From assembly GCA_037384065.1 (NCBI GenBank), contig JARROJ010000007.1:1-64000 (forward strand): a stretch of DNA of 64,000 nt, written 5' to 3'. The position numbers and the translations under genes were made by a program. Source of the stretch: JABDPF01 sp037384065. Its GTDB lineage: Bacteria; Pseudomonadota; Gammaproteobacteria; Xanthomonadales; SZUA-36. Within the stretch, counting starts at the first letter, position 1; the number at the start of each line of letters is the position of its first letter. Positions 8,060-15,963 of the stretch are shown one piece after another. The notes beneath the pieces are model-generated. The model worked only from the letters and a program-made list of their open reading frames with translations. It made no database searches and was not told the origin of the DNA.

Positions 8060-9081
8060 GCGTTCCTGCTCGCCTGTAATACGGTGTACTCGCGGTTTTG
8101 CGCCAGTCGGCGCACGCTACGGAAGTGTTCGCGCGCCCATCGTTCGTAGGGCAAATGTCGGTTGAAAACGACAACTATTCTACCGTCCGCTTCGAGAAAA
8201 GTTCCCGCGCGGCGAAAAAAATCGGCCGCGATGTCGAGATCGTTGTCGACGCCGCGATGGAATGGCGGGTTGGAGACGATCCAGTCGAAACGGCCGTCGA
8301 GTTCGCCCAGCCCGTCGGAGGCGAGCACGCGCGCCGTGCCGTCGTTGAGCGCCAGGCTGCGGCGCGCCGCTTCGAGCGCAAGGGCCGAGGTGTCCAGCAG
8401 GGTCAGCTGCACCCCGGGGTGCGCCCGGAGCAAACCGATGCCGACGATGCCGTTGCCACAGGCGAAATCCAGCACGCGGCCGTGCACGGCGCAATCCTCG
8501 AGCGCGTCGAGCAACAACGCCGTGCCGCCGTCGACGCGGCGGTGGGCGAAAACGCCCGGCAGGGAGCACAGGCGCAGTCGCGAAGCCCCGGCGTCGACGC
8601 TCAGCGTTGCGCCCAGGTCGTCGAGGCGGAACGGCGGGCATGCGCGCGGCGCCCGGGCTTCCAGCAGGCTGCAGTGACGCGCGTTGTCCAGCCGGTCGAC
8701 CGACGCGAACCGTTGCTCGAGCAATCTGCCGGCGGATTTGATTCCGGCCCGCTTCTCCCCGACCACCCAGAGACGGGCGTCGCTGTCCATGGACGCCGCC
8801 AGCGCATGCAGCACCATCGCGAAGCGTTCCTTTTCGCGCGGCAGCCGCAGAACGATGAGGGCTTCGCCGCGCTCCGCCCGGGGGGCGGGCGCAAATTCGG
8901 CCGCGGTCCCCCGGGCGGACAGCGCTTTGTACGTGCCAAATTCCTGGTTCGACGCGCGCAAAGCGAGGCCCGCTTCGCGCAGGGCGGATTCCAGCCCGTC
9001 GGCCGGCATGTCGACGAGCAGCACGGGACCGTCCCCCCAGCGGTTGCGGTTGCGCAGGACGACCTGGCTGATCGGTTCCAT
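8056..9081 (-). CDS. rsmC: RsmC/RlmG-type rRNA (guanine-N2)-methyltransferase
   Basis: A 341-residue protein starting MEPISQVVLRNRNRWGDG. It has the tandem layout of RsmC: an N-terminal non-catalytic methyltransferase-like half (to about 165) and a C-terminal MTS domain with SAM motif VLDFACGNGIVGIGL and the target-base motif SNPPFHRG. The length matches RsmC (16S G1207) better than the longer RlmG (23S G1835), but sequence reading alone cannot settle which guanine is modified. The ATG at 9081 lies 17 nt after the rimO stop, so rimO, this gene and the lipoprotein gene form a minus-strand operon. Confidence 0.78.
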   Translation of the reverse strand: MEPISQVVLRNRNRWGDGPVLLVDMPADGLESALREAGLALRASNQEFGTYKALSARGTAAEFAPAPRAERGEALIVLRLPREKERFAMVLHALAASMDSDARLWVVGEKRAGIKSAGRLLEQRFASVDRLDNARHCSLLEARAPRACPPFRLDDLGATLSVDAGASRLRLCSLPGVFAHRRVDGGTALLLDALEDCAVHGRVLDFACGNGIVGIGLLRAHPGVQLTLLDTSALALEAARRSLALNDGTARVLASDGLGELDGRFDWIVSNPPFHRGVDNDLDIAADFFRRAGTFLEADGRIVVVFNRHLPYERWAREHFRSVRRLAQNREYTVLQASRNA

Positions 9082-9098
9082 GACGCGCGAACGCGGGG

Positions 9099-10421
9099 CT
9101 ATCCGGCCAGGCGCGCGAGGAGGTCGTAGTCGTCCGCGTCTTCGATCGTAACGGTCGCGAATTGCCCCGGAGCGAGTTCCTGCCCGTCCACGACCCGGAC
9201 GATGCCGTCGATTTCCGGGGCGTCCGCCGTGCTGCGCGCCACGGCTCCGGTGTCGTCGACCTGATCGACGAGGACCTGCCGCGTCGTGCCGATCCGCGCG
9301 TGCAGGCGTTCGGCGCTGATGCGCGCCTGGGTCTGCATGAACCGGTGCCAGCGTTCTTCCTTGACCGCTTCGGGCACGGCCCCGTCGAGTTCGTTGGCGC
9401 GGGCGCCGTCGACCGGCGAATAGGTAAAACAACCGACCCGGTCCAGTTGGGCTTCCTCGAGAAAATGCAGCAGGTCCTCGAACTCGGCTTCGGTTTCGCC
9501 GGGAAACCCGACGATGAACGTGCTGCGGAGCGCCAGGTCCGGGCAGATTTCGCGCCAGGCGCGGATGCGTTCCAGCGTGTTGACGGCGGCTGCCGGGCGT
9601 TTCATGCGCTTCAACACCGCCGGGTTGCCGTGCTGAAAGGGAACGTCCAGGTACGGCAGGATTTTTCCCTCGGCCATCAGCGGGATGATGTCGTCCACGT
9701 GCGGGTAGGGGTACACGTAATGCAGGCGGATCCAGATGCCGAGGCTGCCCAGGGCTTCGCACAGGTCCCGCATGCGGGTGCGCAGCGGCCGTCCGCCCCA
9801 GAAGTCCAGGCGGTATTTCAGATCGACGCCGTAGGCGGACGTATCCTGGGAAATGACGAGCAGTTCCCGTACGCCCGACGCGGCCAGGCGCTCGGCCTCG
9901 TCCATGACCTCGCCCACCGGTCGACTGACCAGGCGTCCGCGCAGATCAGGGATGATGCAAAACGTGCACCTGTTGTTGCAACCTTCTGAAATCTTTAGAT
10001 AAGCATAGTGCCTTGGCGTCAGCTTGATGCCCTGTGGCGGGACCAGGTCGGTAAAGGGGTCGTGGTTCTCCGGCGGCGGGGCATGGCGGTGAATTTCATC
10101 GAGGACGCGTTCGTACTGCGCGGGGCCGGTGACCGCCAGCACCCGGGGGTGCAGGTCGCGGATCAGGGCCTCGTCGGTTCCCATGCAGCCGGTCACGATG
10201 ACCCGACCGTTCGCGTCGATGGCTTCACCGATGGCGTCGAGCGATTCGGCCCGGGCGCTGTCGATAAAGCCGCAGGTGTTGACGACGACGATATCCGCGC
10301 CGGCGTAGTCCGGGCTGATCTCGTAGCCGTCCGTGCGTAACTGGGTCAGGATCCGCTCGGAATCCACCAATGCCTTCGGGCAGCCGAGGCTGACCATGCC
10401 GACCTTGCGGGAAGTATTCAT
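9099..10421 (-). CDS. rimO: Ribosomal protein S12 methylthiotransferase RimO
   Basis: A 440-residue protein. The N-terminal UPF0004 domain has the three cluster cysteines in SLGCPKALVDSE, NTCGFIDSA and VTGCMG. The radical-SAM triad is in EGCNNRCTFCIIPDLRG, and a TRAM domain ends the protein. SLGCPKALVDSE is typical of RimO rather than the tRNA enzyme MiaB. RimO adds a methylthio group to an Asp of ribosomal protein S12. ATG at 10421 is preceded by GGAG at 6 nt, but this GGAG sits in a hairpin (10428-10451). Confidence 0.93.
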   Translation of the reverse strand: MNTSRKVGMVSLGCPKALVDSERILTQLRTDGYEISPDYAGADIVVVNTCGFIDSARAESLDAIGEAIDANGRVIVTGCMGTDEALIRDLHPRVLAVTGPAQYERVLDEIHRHAPPPENHDPFTDLVPPQGIKLTPRHYAYLKISEGCNNRCTFCIIPDLRGRLVSRPVGEVMDEAERLAASGVRELLVISQDTSAYGVDLKYRLDFWGGRPLRTRMRDLCEALGSLGIWIRLHYVYPYPHVDDIIPLMAEGKILPYLDVPFQHGNPAVLKRMKRPAAAVNTLERIRAWREICPDLALRSTFIVGFPGETEAEFEDLLHFLEEAQLDRVGCFTYSPVDGARANELDGAVPEAVKEERWHRFMQTQARISAERLHARIGTTRQVLVDQVDDTGAVARSTADAPEIDGIVRVVDGQELAPGQFATVTIEDADDYDLLARLAG

Positions 10422-10427
10422 ACCCGG

Positions 10428-10457
10428 CTCCGGGTTCGTTCAAACCCGGAGATTATA
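10428..10457 (-). promoter_or_regulatory. Hairpin covering the rimO ribosome-binding site, with TATAAT just upstream
   Basis: CTCCGGGTT (10428-10436) and AACCCGGAG (10443-10451) form a 9-bp stem with a 6-nt loop in the 38-nt gap between the PDZ gene and rimO. On the minus strand the rimO GGAG forms one arm, so RNA read through from the PDZ gene would hide it. A perfect TATAAT lies at 10457-10452 on the minus strand; initiation about 7 nt downstream would omit most of the other arm and leave the site free. No good -35 is seen. Confidence 0.5.
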
Positions 10458-10459
10458 TG

Positions 10460-11746
10460 TCAACGCAGCCCCAGGCGATTCTCCGGCATCGTCACCCGCA
10501 GCGTCTGATCCTGGCGATTGCGCTTGATGTCGAGCGAAAGGTCCTGTCCGGGTTCGGCGCGGCGCAGTGCGCGCAGCAGTTCAGCCGGTGTGTCCACGGA
10601 TTCGTCCGCAACGGCCAGGATCACGTCGCCGGCTTGCAGCCCGTACGCGTTGTCCGCATTTGCTTGGAGGACCAGAACGCCTCGGTCGCTGCCGAAATAC
10701 GCGCCGAGCCCCGCGTTCATCGTGGCGAACTCCAGCCCCCGGGCGGTCGGCAGCCCGAAAAACACGTCCGCTTCGGCAAAGGCGTTGTCCGCGAACCCCG
10801 AGAAATCGAAATCCCCGCTCCAGGCGTGGCTGCCGCCCTCCGGATCGACAAAAATGAACTTCCGGTGCTCCAGACGCTCGCGAAGTTCCTCCATCTTCTG
10901 CTGCAGGGCCTCCTCGTCGATTTCGGCGGCGTGGATGCGTTCGATGACGATCTCCGGGTCTGCGGGCAGGACCGGGTCTTCGGGCAAGGCGGCTGACTCG
11001 ATGTCGGCGATTTCCGGGATGCGGACGATCGATTGCCAGGAACTGGGTTCCCTGAGTTCGGCTTCCACGGTGAATGGCAGCGTCTGCCCGTCGCGCTCGA
11101 CGACGATTTCGAGTTCGTCACCGGGCTCGGCCGCTCCCATGATCTCGAACAGGCGGCCGCGTCCGGCCGCATCGCGCAGGTCTTCACCCGCGATCGTCAC
11201 CAGCCGGTCGCCGGCTTCGATACCGGCTTTCTCGGCCGGTCCGCCGGGCGACACAGCGATCAGTTCGACGCCATCGGGGCCCGCGGGCCCGAGCACGACG
11301 CCGATGACCGCGCGGTCACCCAGGTTCAGCACGCGCAGGGTCTCGTCCCGCTCGACGCGCGCCAGTTCGCGGTGCGCCCGGGCGATTTCCCGGGAGGCCT
11401 CGCGCAGTTCACGGTGCGTGCGGCTGAGTTCCTCCCGTACACGCTCCATTTCCTCGCTGCGCGCGGCTCGTTCCAGTGCGCGTTCCTCCGCATTCTCGAC
11501 TGCCTTTTCCGCCTCACGGCGCTCGCGCTCGGCCTCCTGGCGGGCCATTTCACGGGCGCGCTCGGACAGACTCCGGGCTTCCTGGCGCGCGGTCTCGGCC
11601 TCGATTCGGGCACGCTCGGCGTCTTCGAGCATGCGCTGGTATGCCTGCGCCTGTTCGTCGTTGGCGTCCGCGGCCGCAGCCGGTCCGATGCTCCATGGGA
11701 GCGTCATTGCGATGGCCGAAACGGCCAGGAGAACGGTACGTTTCAT
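10460..11746 (-). CDS. Periplasmic coiled-coil protein with two PDZ domains
   Basis: A 428-residue protein. Residues 1-26 are a signal peptide (ending GPAAAA). Residues about 30-140 are a long, highly charged heptad-like coiled coil rich in Glu, Arg and Ala. PDZ1 (about 145-230) has VIGVVLGPAGPDGVELIAVSP and AEKAGIEAGDRLVTIAGEDL. A linker follows, then PDZ2 (about 330-425) with AYGLQAGDVILAVADESV. No trypsin-like His-Asp-Ser triad or other protease domain is present, so it is not DegP-like. It follows an ECF sigma and an anti-sigma gene in the same direction and may act as an envelope-stress sensor or scaffold in that pathway (inference). ATG at 11746 has GGAGG at 9 nt. Confidence 0.75.
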   Translation of the reverse strand: MKRTVLLAVSAIAMTLPWSIGPAAAADANDEQAQAYQRMLEDAERARIEAETARQEARSLSERAREMARQEAERERREAEKAVENAEERALERAARSEEMERVREELSRTHRELREASREIARAHRELARVERDETLRVLNLGDRAVIGVVLGPAGPDGVELIAVSPGGPAEKAGIEAGDRLVTIAGEDLRDAAGRGRLFEIMGAAEPGDELEIVVERDGQTLPFTVEAELREPSSWQSIVRIPEIADIESAALPEDPVLPADPEIVIERIHAAEIDEEALQQKMEELRERLEHRKFIFVDPEGGSHAWSGDFDFSGFADNAFAEADVFFGLPTARGLEFATMNAGLGAYFGSDRGVLVLQANADNAYGLQAGDVILAVADESVDTPAELLRALRRAEPGQDLSLDIKRNRQDQTLRVTMPENRLGLR

Positions 11747-11773
11747 TTCCGGTTACCTCCGATGTTCCTCTGC

Positions 11774-12361
11774 CTACAACGACGCCATGCGGTAGTAATC
11801 CCGTCGCAGCGAATTTTCATACAGTTGGGTCACGTCGAGCAGCAGGTTCACCCGCTGCGCCCACAAAGCGGGCGAATCCGGCTTCATGCTGAGTTCTTCG
11901 TCCACCTGGACGATCAGGTCCTGCAGCTCGACCTGGTAGACCAGCACGTCCGAGGGCAGGTCGCCCGACTGCGCACGGTAGCTGCGAATCCGGTCTTCGA
12001 GTTGCCGGGACATGGCGATCAGCGATTCCAGCGACGGTGCCCTGAGGGGGGCGGGTATGGCCTCGGTTTGCGGGTCGGTGCTCGCGGCAGCGGCGGCGGC
12101 CGGGTCCGCGCCGGGCGCTGCGGCGTGATGGCCGGGCGTGCCCAGCAGAAGACTGAACGCCAGTACCGCCGACGCGGCGACGGCCAGCAGCCCGCCGCCG
12201 GCGTGCATTGCGCGACGGCGGTTCCGTTGCCGCAGGGCCGCCTCGACCGCCGGCCAGCCGTCGCCGGGCGGTTCGGCCATGGGCAGGCTGCCCAGGTTCA
12301 GCGGATCGTCGGCTCTCTGCCGCAGTTCGAAAGGCATGATCGTTCGCCCGATTCCCATCAT
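11774..12361 (-). CDS. Putative membrane anti-sigma factor
   Basis: A 195-residue protein. A short N-terminal cytoplasmic part (about 1-50, with WPAVEAALRQRNRRR) is followed by one membrane helix (about 54-75, GLLAVAASAVLAFSLLLG) and a periplasmic helical domain ending LYENSLRRDYYRMASL. There is no HxxxCxxC zinc motif. The anti-sigma call rests on topology and on its place directly after the ECF sigma gene (24-nt gap). ATG at 12361 has GGAG at 5 nt; the second Met three bases on is equally possible. Confidence 0.6.
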   Translation of the reverse strand: MMGIGRTIMPFELRQRADDPLNLGSLPMAEPPGDGWPAVEAALRQRNRRRAMHAGGGLLAVAASAVLAFSLLLGTPGHHAAAPGADPAAAAAASTDPQTEAIPAPLRAPSLESLIAMSRQLEDRIRSYRAQSGDLPSDVLVYQVELQDLIVQVDEELSMKPDSPALWAQRVNLLLDVTQLYENSLRRDYYRMASL

Positions 12362-12385
12362 CTCGTCTCCAGCGCGGCGGCGACG

Positions 12386-12949
12386 TCAGCGCAGGGCTGC
12401 CGTCGCCGGTTTGCGCGGTTGCAGCCGGTCCCGCAACCGACTGCGGGCGCGGGACAGGCGTGTCTTTGAAAAACTCTCCGTCTTGCCGAACAGGTCCGCG
12501 ATTTCGCGGTGGTTGTACCCCTCGACGTCGTGCAGCCAGACCACCGCCCGGTCTTCCGGGCTCAGCAGCGCCAGTGCGGCCTCGAGATCCATCGCCAGGC
12601 CGAGTTGCTCCTGTCGCGGCGGCTCGGGTTCGTGATCATCGCGCCACTCCACCGTGGTTCGGCTGCGGTCGCGGCGAATCGTCGATATCGCGTGATTGAC
12701 GACCACGCGGCGCAGCCAACCCCAGAACGGCGCGTCGCCGCGGTACTGGCGCATCTTGCGGAACGCCGTGATGAAGGCTTCCTGGGCGATCTCCTGCGCC
12801 GTATCGGGGCACTGCGCGATACGGAAGGCGACCGAGTACGCCGGGCGGTGAAAGGCGCGGTAAATCGCCTCGCAGGCCCTGACATTCCCGCGCCGCGCCC
12901 GCGCAAGGGTCAACTCGTCCAGTTCGATTTCGAATGGCGATCCGCTCAT
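12386..12949 (-). CDS. ECF-type RNA polymerase sigma factor
   Basis: A 187-residue protein from the ATG at 12949 (MSGSPFEIELDELT). Region 2 covers about 15-85, with CPDTAQEIAQEAFITAFRK and FWGWLRRVVVNHAISTIRR. Region 4 covers about 120-175, with LSPEDRAVVWLHDVEGYNHR and KTRLSRARSRLRDRL. No region 3 separates them, which defines an ECF sigma factor. It heads a three-gene set with the anti-sigma and the PDZ protein. The gap to the M13 terminator upstream is only 36 nt, so its promoter must be squeezed there or lie within the terminator or M13 gene; no clear ribosome site is seen. Confidence 0.9.
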   Translation of the reverse strand: MSGSPFEIELDELTLARARRGNVRACEAIYRAFHRPAYSVAFRIAQCPDTAQEIAQEAFITAFRKMRQYRGDAPFWGWLRRVVVNHAISTIRRDRSRTTVEWRDDHEPEPPRQEQLGLAMDLEAALALLSPEDRAVVWLHDVEGYNHREIADLFGKTESFSKTRLSRARSRLRDRLQPRKPATAALR

Positions 12950-12985
12950 CAGTCTGTTTGACGCCGAAACCGGCGAAAGGGTCGC

Positions 12986-13016
12986 AAAAAAACAGGGGCC
13001 GCGCGAGCGGCCCCTG
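12986..13016 (-). terminator. Rho-independent terminator of the M13 peptidase gene
   Basis: CAGGGGCCGC (12993-13002) and GCGGCCCCTG (13007-13016) form a perfect 10-bp stem with a 4-nt loop; on the minus strand it is followed by seven T (12992-12986). It lies 27 nt after the M13 stop. Confidence 0.92.
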
Positions 13017-13042
13017 CAGATCATGCGATCACGGGCGATGCC

Positions 13043-15142
13043 CTACCAGATCCGGACCCGCTCGGCCGGCGGCAGGTACATGCCGTCGCCTTCGCGGACG
13101 TCGAACGCCTGGTAGAACGCATCGACGTTGACCGCCGCGCCGTTCGCACGGAATTTCGGGGGCGAGTGCGGGTCGATCGTCAGGCGGCGCTTGGTTTCCT
13201 CGTCGCGCATCTTCGCGCGCCAGACCTGGGCCCAGCCGAGAAAGAACCGCTGGTCGCCGGTGAAGCCGTCGATCACCGGGGCTTCCTGCCCGTCCAGCGA
13301 CAGGCGATAGGCCTTGTAGGCGATGCCCAGGCCGCCGAGGTCGCCGATGTTTTCGCCCGACGTGAACTGACCGTTGATGGTCAGGCCGTCGATCACCTCG
13401 TAGCTGTCGTACTGGGCGGCGAGCTTGTTCTTGCGTTCGTCGAAGCGGGCCGCGTCTTCCTCCGTCCACCAGTCGCGCAGGTTGCCGTCGCCGTCGAACT
13501 GGCGCCCCTGGTCGTCAAAACCGTGGCCGATCTCGTGCCCGATCACGGCGCCGATGCCGCCATAGTTGACGGCGTCGTCGGCTTCGACATTGAAGAACGG
13601 GGGCTGCAGGATCGCCGCCGGAAAGACGATCTCGTTCCAGACCGGGTTGTAATAGGCGTTGACGGTCTGCGGCGTCATGAACCACTCGGTCTTGTCGACC
13701 GGCTTGTCCAGCTTGTCGATCTGCCGGTTGTATTCGAAGGTCGCGGCGCGCTTCATGTTGCCGGCCAGGTCGCCCGGGACCACCTCGAGCGCGCTGTAGT
13801 CGCGCCAGTTTTCGGGATAGCCCACCTTGGGCGTGAACTTGGACAGCTTGATGAGCGCCTGCTGTTTCGTCGCGTCGCTCATCCAGTCGAGCTCGGTGAT
13901 CGACTGGCGGTAGGCCTCGATCAGGTTCGCGATCATCACGTCCATGCGCGCCTTGGCCTCCTCCCGGTAGTGACGCTCCACGTACAGCTGACCGAGCAGT
14001 TCGCCCATCGTGCCGTTGATCGCGCTGACCGCGCGCTTCCACTTCGGCTCCGGCTCGTCGATTCCGGACAGCCCGGCTTCGTAGAAATCGAAGTGGGCGC
14101 GGAAGAAGTCCTCGCCGAGTACGGGCGCGAAGGCGTCGATCGTCTGGAAGGTCAGGTAGTCTTTCCAGGTATCCAGCGGTGTCCGTTCGAGGATTTCGCT
14201 GGCCCCGGCGTAGAAACTCGGCTGGCGGACGACGAAGAAGTCCCGCTCGGGAATCGCGGCGGCTTCCATGGCGGTGCGCCAGCGGTAGCCCGGCGCCAGC
14301 TCTTCCAGTTCGGCCAGGGTCATCCGGTTGTAGGTCTTGACCGGGTTCCGGTTCTCTTCCTTGGTCCACTGCACTTCGGCCAGCGCCCGCTCGACGTCGA
14401 ACAGGGCCTTTGCCTTGTCGTCACCGCCCTCGATGCCGGCCAGGTCGAACAGGCGCTGGACGTAGGTTCGGTACAATTCGCGCCCCTCGACGAACTGCTC
14501 GTCGTCCTGCAGGTAATAGTCGCGGTCGGGCAGGGTGATGCCGGTCTGGACGAGGTACACGACGTTGGTTTCGGGATCCTTCATGTCCGAGAACACGCCG
14601 GCGCCGAGCGGCGCGTCGACGCCGTAGACGCCGAGTTCGGCGAATGCGCGGAACAGGTCTTCGGTGTTTTCGATCGCGGCGATGCGGTCGAGTTCGGCGC
14701 GGATCGCTTCGATGCCCAGCTCGTTGGGGCGCACGTCGTCCATGTAGGCATTGTAGAAATCGCGAATCTTCTGCGTTGCGCTGCCGGTCTCGGCATCCTG
14801 CGCCGCGCTCACTTCCTCGACCAGCGCGCGGACGTCTTCCTGCGCGTTTTCGGCGAGCTGGTCGAAGGCGCCCCAGCGCGCCTTGTCGGCGGGCATCTCC
14901 GTCTCTGCGACCCACTTGCCGTTGACGTGATCGAAAAAGTCGTCCTGCGCGCGAACGTCGTTGTCGAAGCCGCTTCGGTCGATGCCGCTGCCGATTTCAG
15001 CCGGGGCCGGGGCGGCTGTCGCAGGCGCTGAACTCCGGTCGGTTTCCGCCGCGCCGGCGGCGAGGCTTTCGTCATTGGCCGGTTGGCAGGCCGAGACGCC
15101 CAGTGCGGCCGCAACGGCGGCGGTGAGAAGCAATTTGCTCAT
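13043..15142 (-). CDS. M13-family (neprilysin/PepO-like) zinc metallopeptidase lipoprotein
   Basis: A 699-residue protein with a lipobox VSAC (Cys19), then the full two-domain M13 architecture. The zinc site is HEIGH at 536-540 in GAVIGHEIGHGFDDQG, the third ligand is Glu597 in GENIGDLGG (with Asp601), and the substrate-anchoring NAYYNP motif lies upstream. The C-terminal tail FDVREGDGMYLPPAERVRIW is typical of the family. It would degrade short peptides from a membrane-anchored position in the periplasm. The gene is divergent from greB; TATAGT on the minus strand (15182-15177) is a candidate -10. Confidence 0.92.
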   Translation of the reverse strand: MSKLLLTAAVAAALGVSACQPANDESLAAGAAETDRSSAPATAAPAPAEIGSGIDRSGFDNDVRAQDDFFDHVNGKWVAETEMPADKARWGAFDQLAENAQEDVRALVEEVSAAQDAETGSATQKIRDFYNAYMDDVRPNELGIEAIRAELDRIAAIENTEDLFRAFAELGVYGVDAPLGAGVFSDMKDPETNVVYLVQTGITLPDRDYYLQDDEQFVEGRELYRTYVQRLFDLAGIEGGDDKAKALFDVERALAEVQWTKEENRNPVKTYNRMTLAELEELAPGYRWRTAMEAAAIPERDFFVVRQPSFYAGASEILERTPLDTWKDYLTFQTIDAFAPVLGEDFFRAHFDFYEAGLSGIDEPEPKWKRAVSAINGTMGELLGQLYVERHYREEAKARMDVMIANLIEAYRQSITELDWMSDATKQQALIKLSKFTPKVGYPENWRDYSALEVVPGDLAGNMKRAATFEYNRQIDKLDKPVDKTEWFMTPQTVNAYYNPVWNEIVFPAAILQPPFFNVEADDAVNYGGIGAVIGHEIGHGFDDQGRQFDGDGNLRDWWTEEDAARFDERKNKLAAQYDSYEVIDGLTINGQFTSGENIGDLGGLGIAYKAYRLSLDGQEAPVIDGFTGDQRFFLGWAQVWRAKMRDEETKRRLTIDPHSPPKFRANGAAVNVDAFYQAFDVREGDGMYLPPAERVRIW

Positions 15143-15199
15143 GGAATTTCCTCAGACTTGGATTGAGACGGCGCACACTATAGCGGAAGCCATCGGCCC

Positions 15200-15227
15200 T
15201 TGCAGGTGCCATCGGTTGGGCTACACT
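15200..15227 (+). promoter_or_regulatory. Candidate sigma-70 promoter of greB
   Basis: TTGCAG (15200-15205), a 16-nt spacer and TACACT (15222-15227) face greB, with an expected start near 15234. The candidate promoter of the divergent M13 gene lies just to the left, so the two would share a small control region. Confidence 0.5.
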
Positions 15228-15254
15228 TCGGGCATTGGGCGAGACGGTGGCGGA

Positions 15255-15749
15255 ATGGGACGTTGGCGTGAACCGGGGCCCCGCAGCAGTCCGTACATCA
15301 CGGCGGAAGGCGAGCGGGCCCTGCAGAACGAGTTGCGGGCGCTGTGGCTGCGCCGGCGGCAGGAGGTGGTGCCCGCCCTGGCGGCGGCCGCTGCCGAGGG
15401 CGACCGCTCGGAAAATGCGGAATACACCTACCGCAAGAAACAGTTGGGCGAGATCGACCGCCGGGTGCGCTACCTGTCGCGCCGGCTCGACGAGGTCACG
15501 GTGGTGCACGCGCCGCCGGCCGACCGCGAGAAGGTCTTCTTCGGTGCGACCGTTACGCTGACCCGTCGCGGCACCGAGGTTCGCTACCGCATCGTAGGCG
15601 CCGACGAGATCGACGCGGCGCGCGGATTCATCTCGATCGACTCGCCGCTGGCGCGCGCCGTGCTCGGCCGCCGGGCCGGCGACACGGTCGAGGTCGATCT
15701 GCCCGATGGCCACGAACGGTTTGAGGTGGTGGCGGTCGAGTATCGCTGA
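15255..15749 (+). CDS. greB: Transcription elongation factor GreB
   Basis: A 164-residue protein from the ATG at 15255. The N-terminal coiled coil holds EGDRSENAEYTYRKKQL, the conserved acidic tip that stimulates RNA cleavage in backtracked RNA polymerase, and the C-terminal FKBP-like domain ends RFEVVAVEYR. The tip spelling, the opening YITAEGERALQNEL and the YRKKQL segment fit GreB better than GreA. The ribosome site is poor (GGTGGCGG overlaps the start). Confidence 0.9.
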   Translation: MGRWREPGPRSSPYITAEGERALQNELRALWLRRRQEVVPALAAAAAEGDRSENAEYTYRKKQLGEIDRRVRYLSRRLDEVTVVHAPPADREKVFFGATVTLTRRGTEVRYRIVGADEIDAARGFISIDSPLARAVLGRRAGDTVEVDLPDGHERFEVVAVEYR

Positions 15750-15837
15750 AGGACAGTCCGTTCCGGCTGCGTTCATCCCGCCCCCCGCAGGCCCGACCCG
15801 CGCGCCCCGATGACCCGCGAATGCACGCGGATTTACC

Positions 15838-15865
15838 CTTGAAATCTTCCGGACCGACCTCATCT
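15838..15865 (+). promoter_or_regulatory. Heat-shock (sigma-32) promoter of the hsp20 gene
   Basis: CTTGAAA (15838-15844), 13 nt, then CCTCATCT (15858-15865) matches the sigma-32 consensus (CTTGAAA, 11-16 nt, CCCCATNT) with one mismatch. The start should fall near 15872, leaving a leader of about 90 nt. Confidence 0.85.
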
Positions 15866-15934
15866 TTTTCCTGCAGTCGCCGAATGGGGCTGCGGGCGCT
15901 TCCGGCCGAACGGCGGAAGCCATTCAACCAAACG

Positions 15935-15961
15935 CCGATATTGCTTCATAGGAGGATACGG
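15935..15961 (+). promoter_or_regulatory. ROSE-like RNA thermometer hairpin masking the hsp20 ribosome site
   Basis: In the RNA leader, CCG-AU (15935-15939) pairs with AU-CGG (15956-15961, one bulged A), and UUGCU (15941-15945) pairs with AGGA of the SD (15950-15953) through U-A, U-G, a bulged G, C-G and U-A, closing a UCAU loop. UUGCU opposite AGGA with an extra G is the hallmark of ROSE elements in heat-shock leaders. The AUG follows at 15964. Confidence 0.75.
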
Positions 15962-15963
15962 TA

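Noticed and set aside
13166..15031. A 621-codon plus-strand frame opposite the M13 peptidase gene
   Set aside because: Complement of a complete M13 gene with intact zinc site; composition is that of an antisense shadow.
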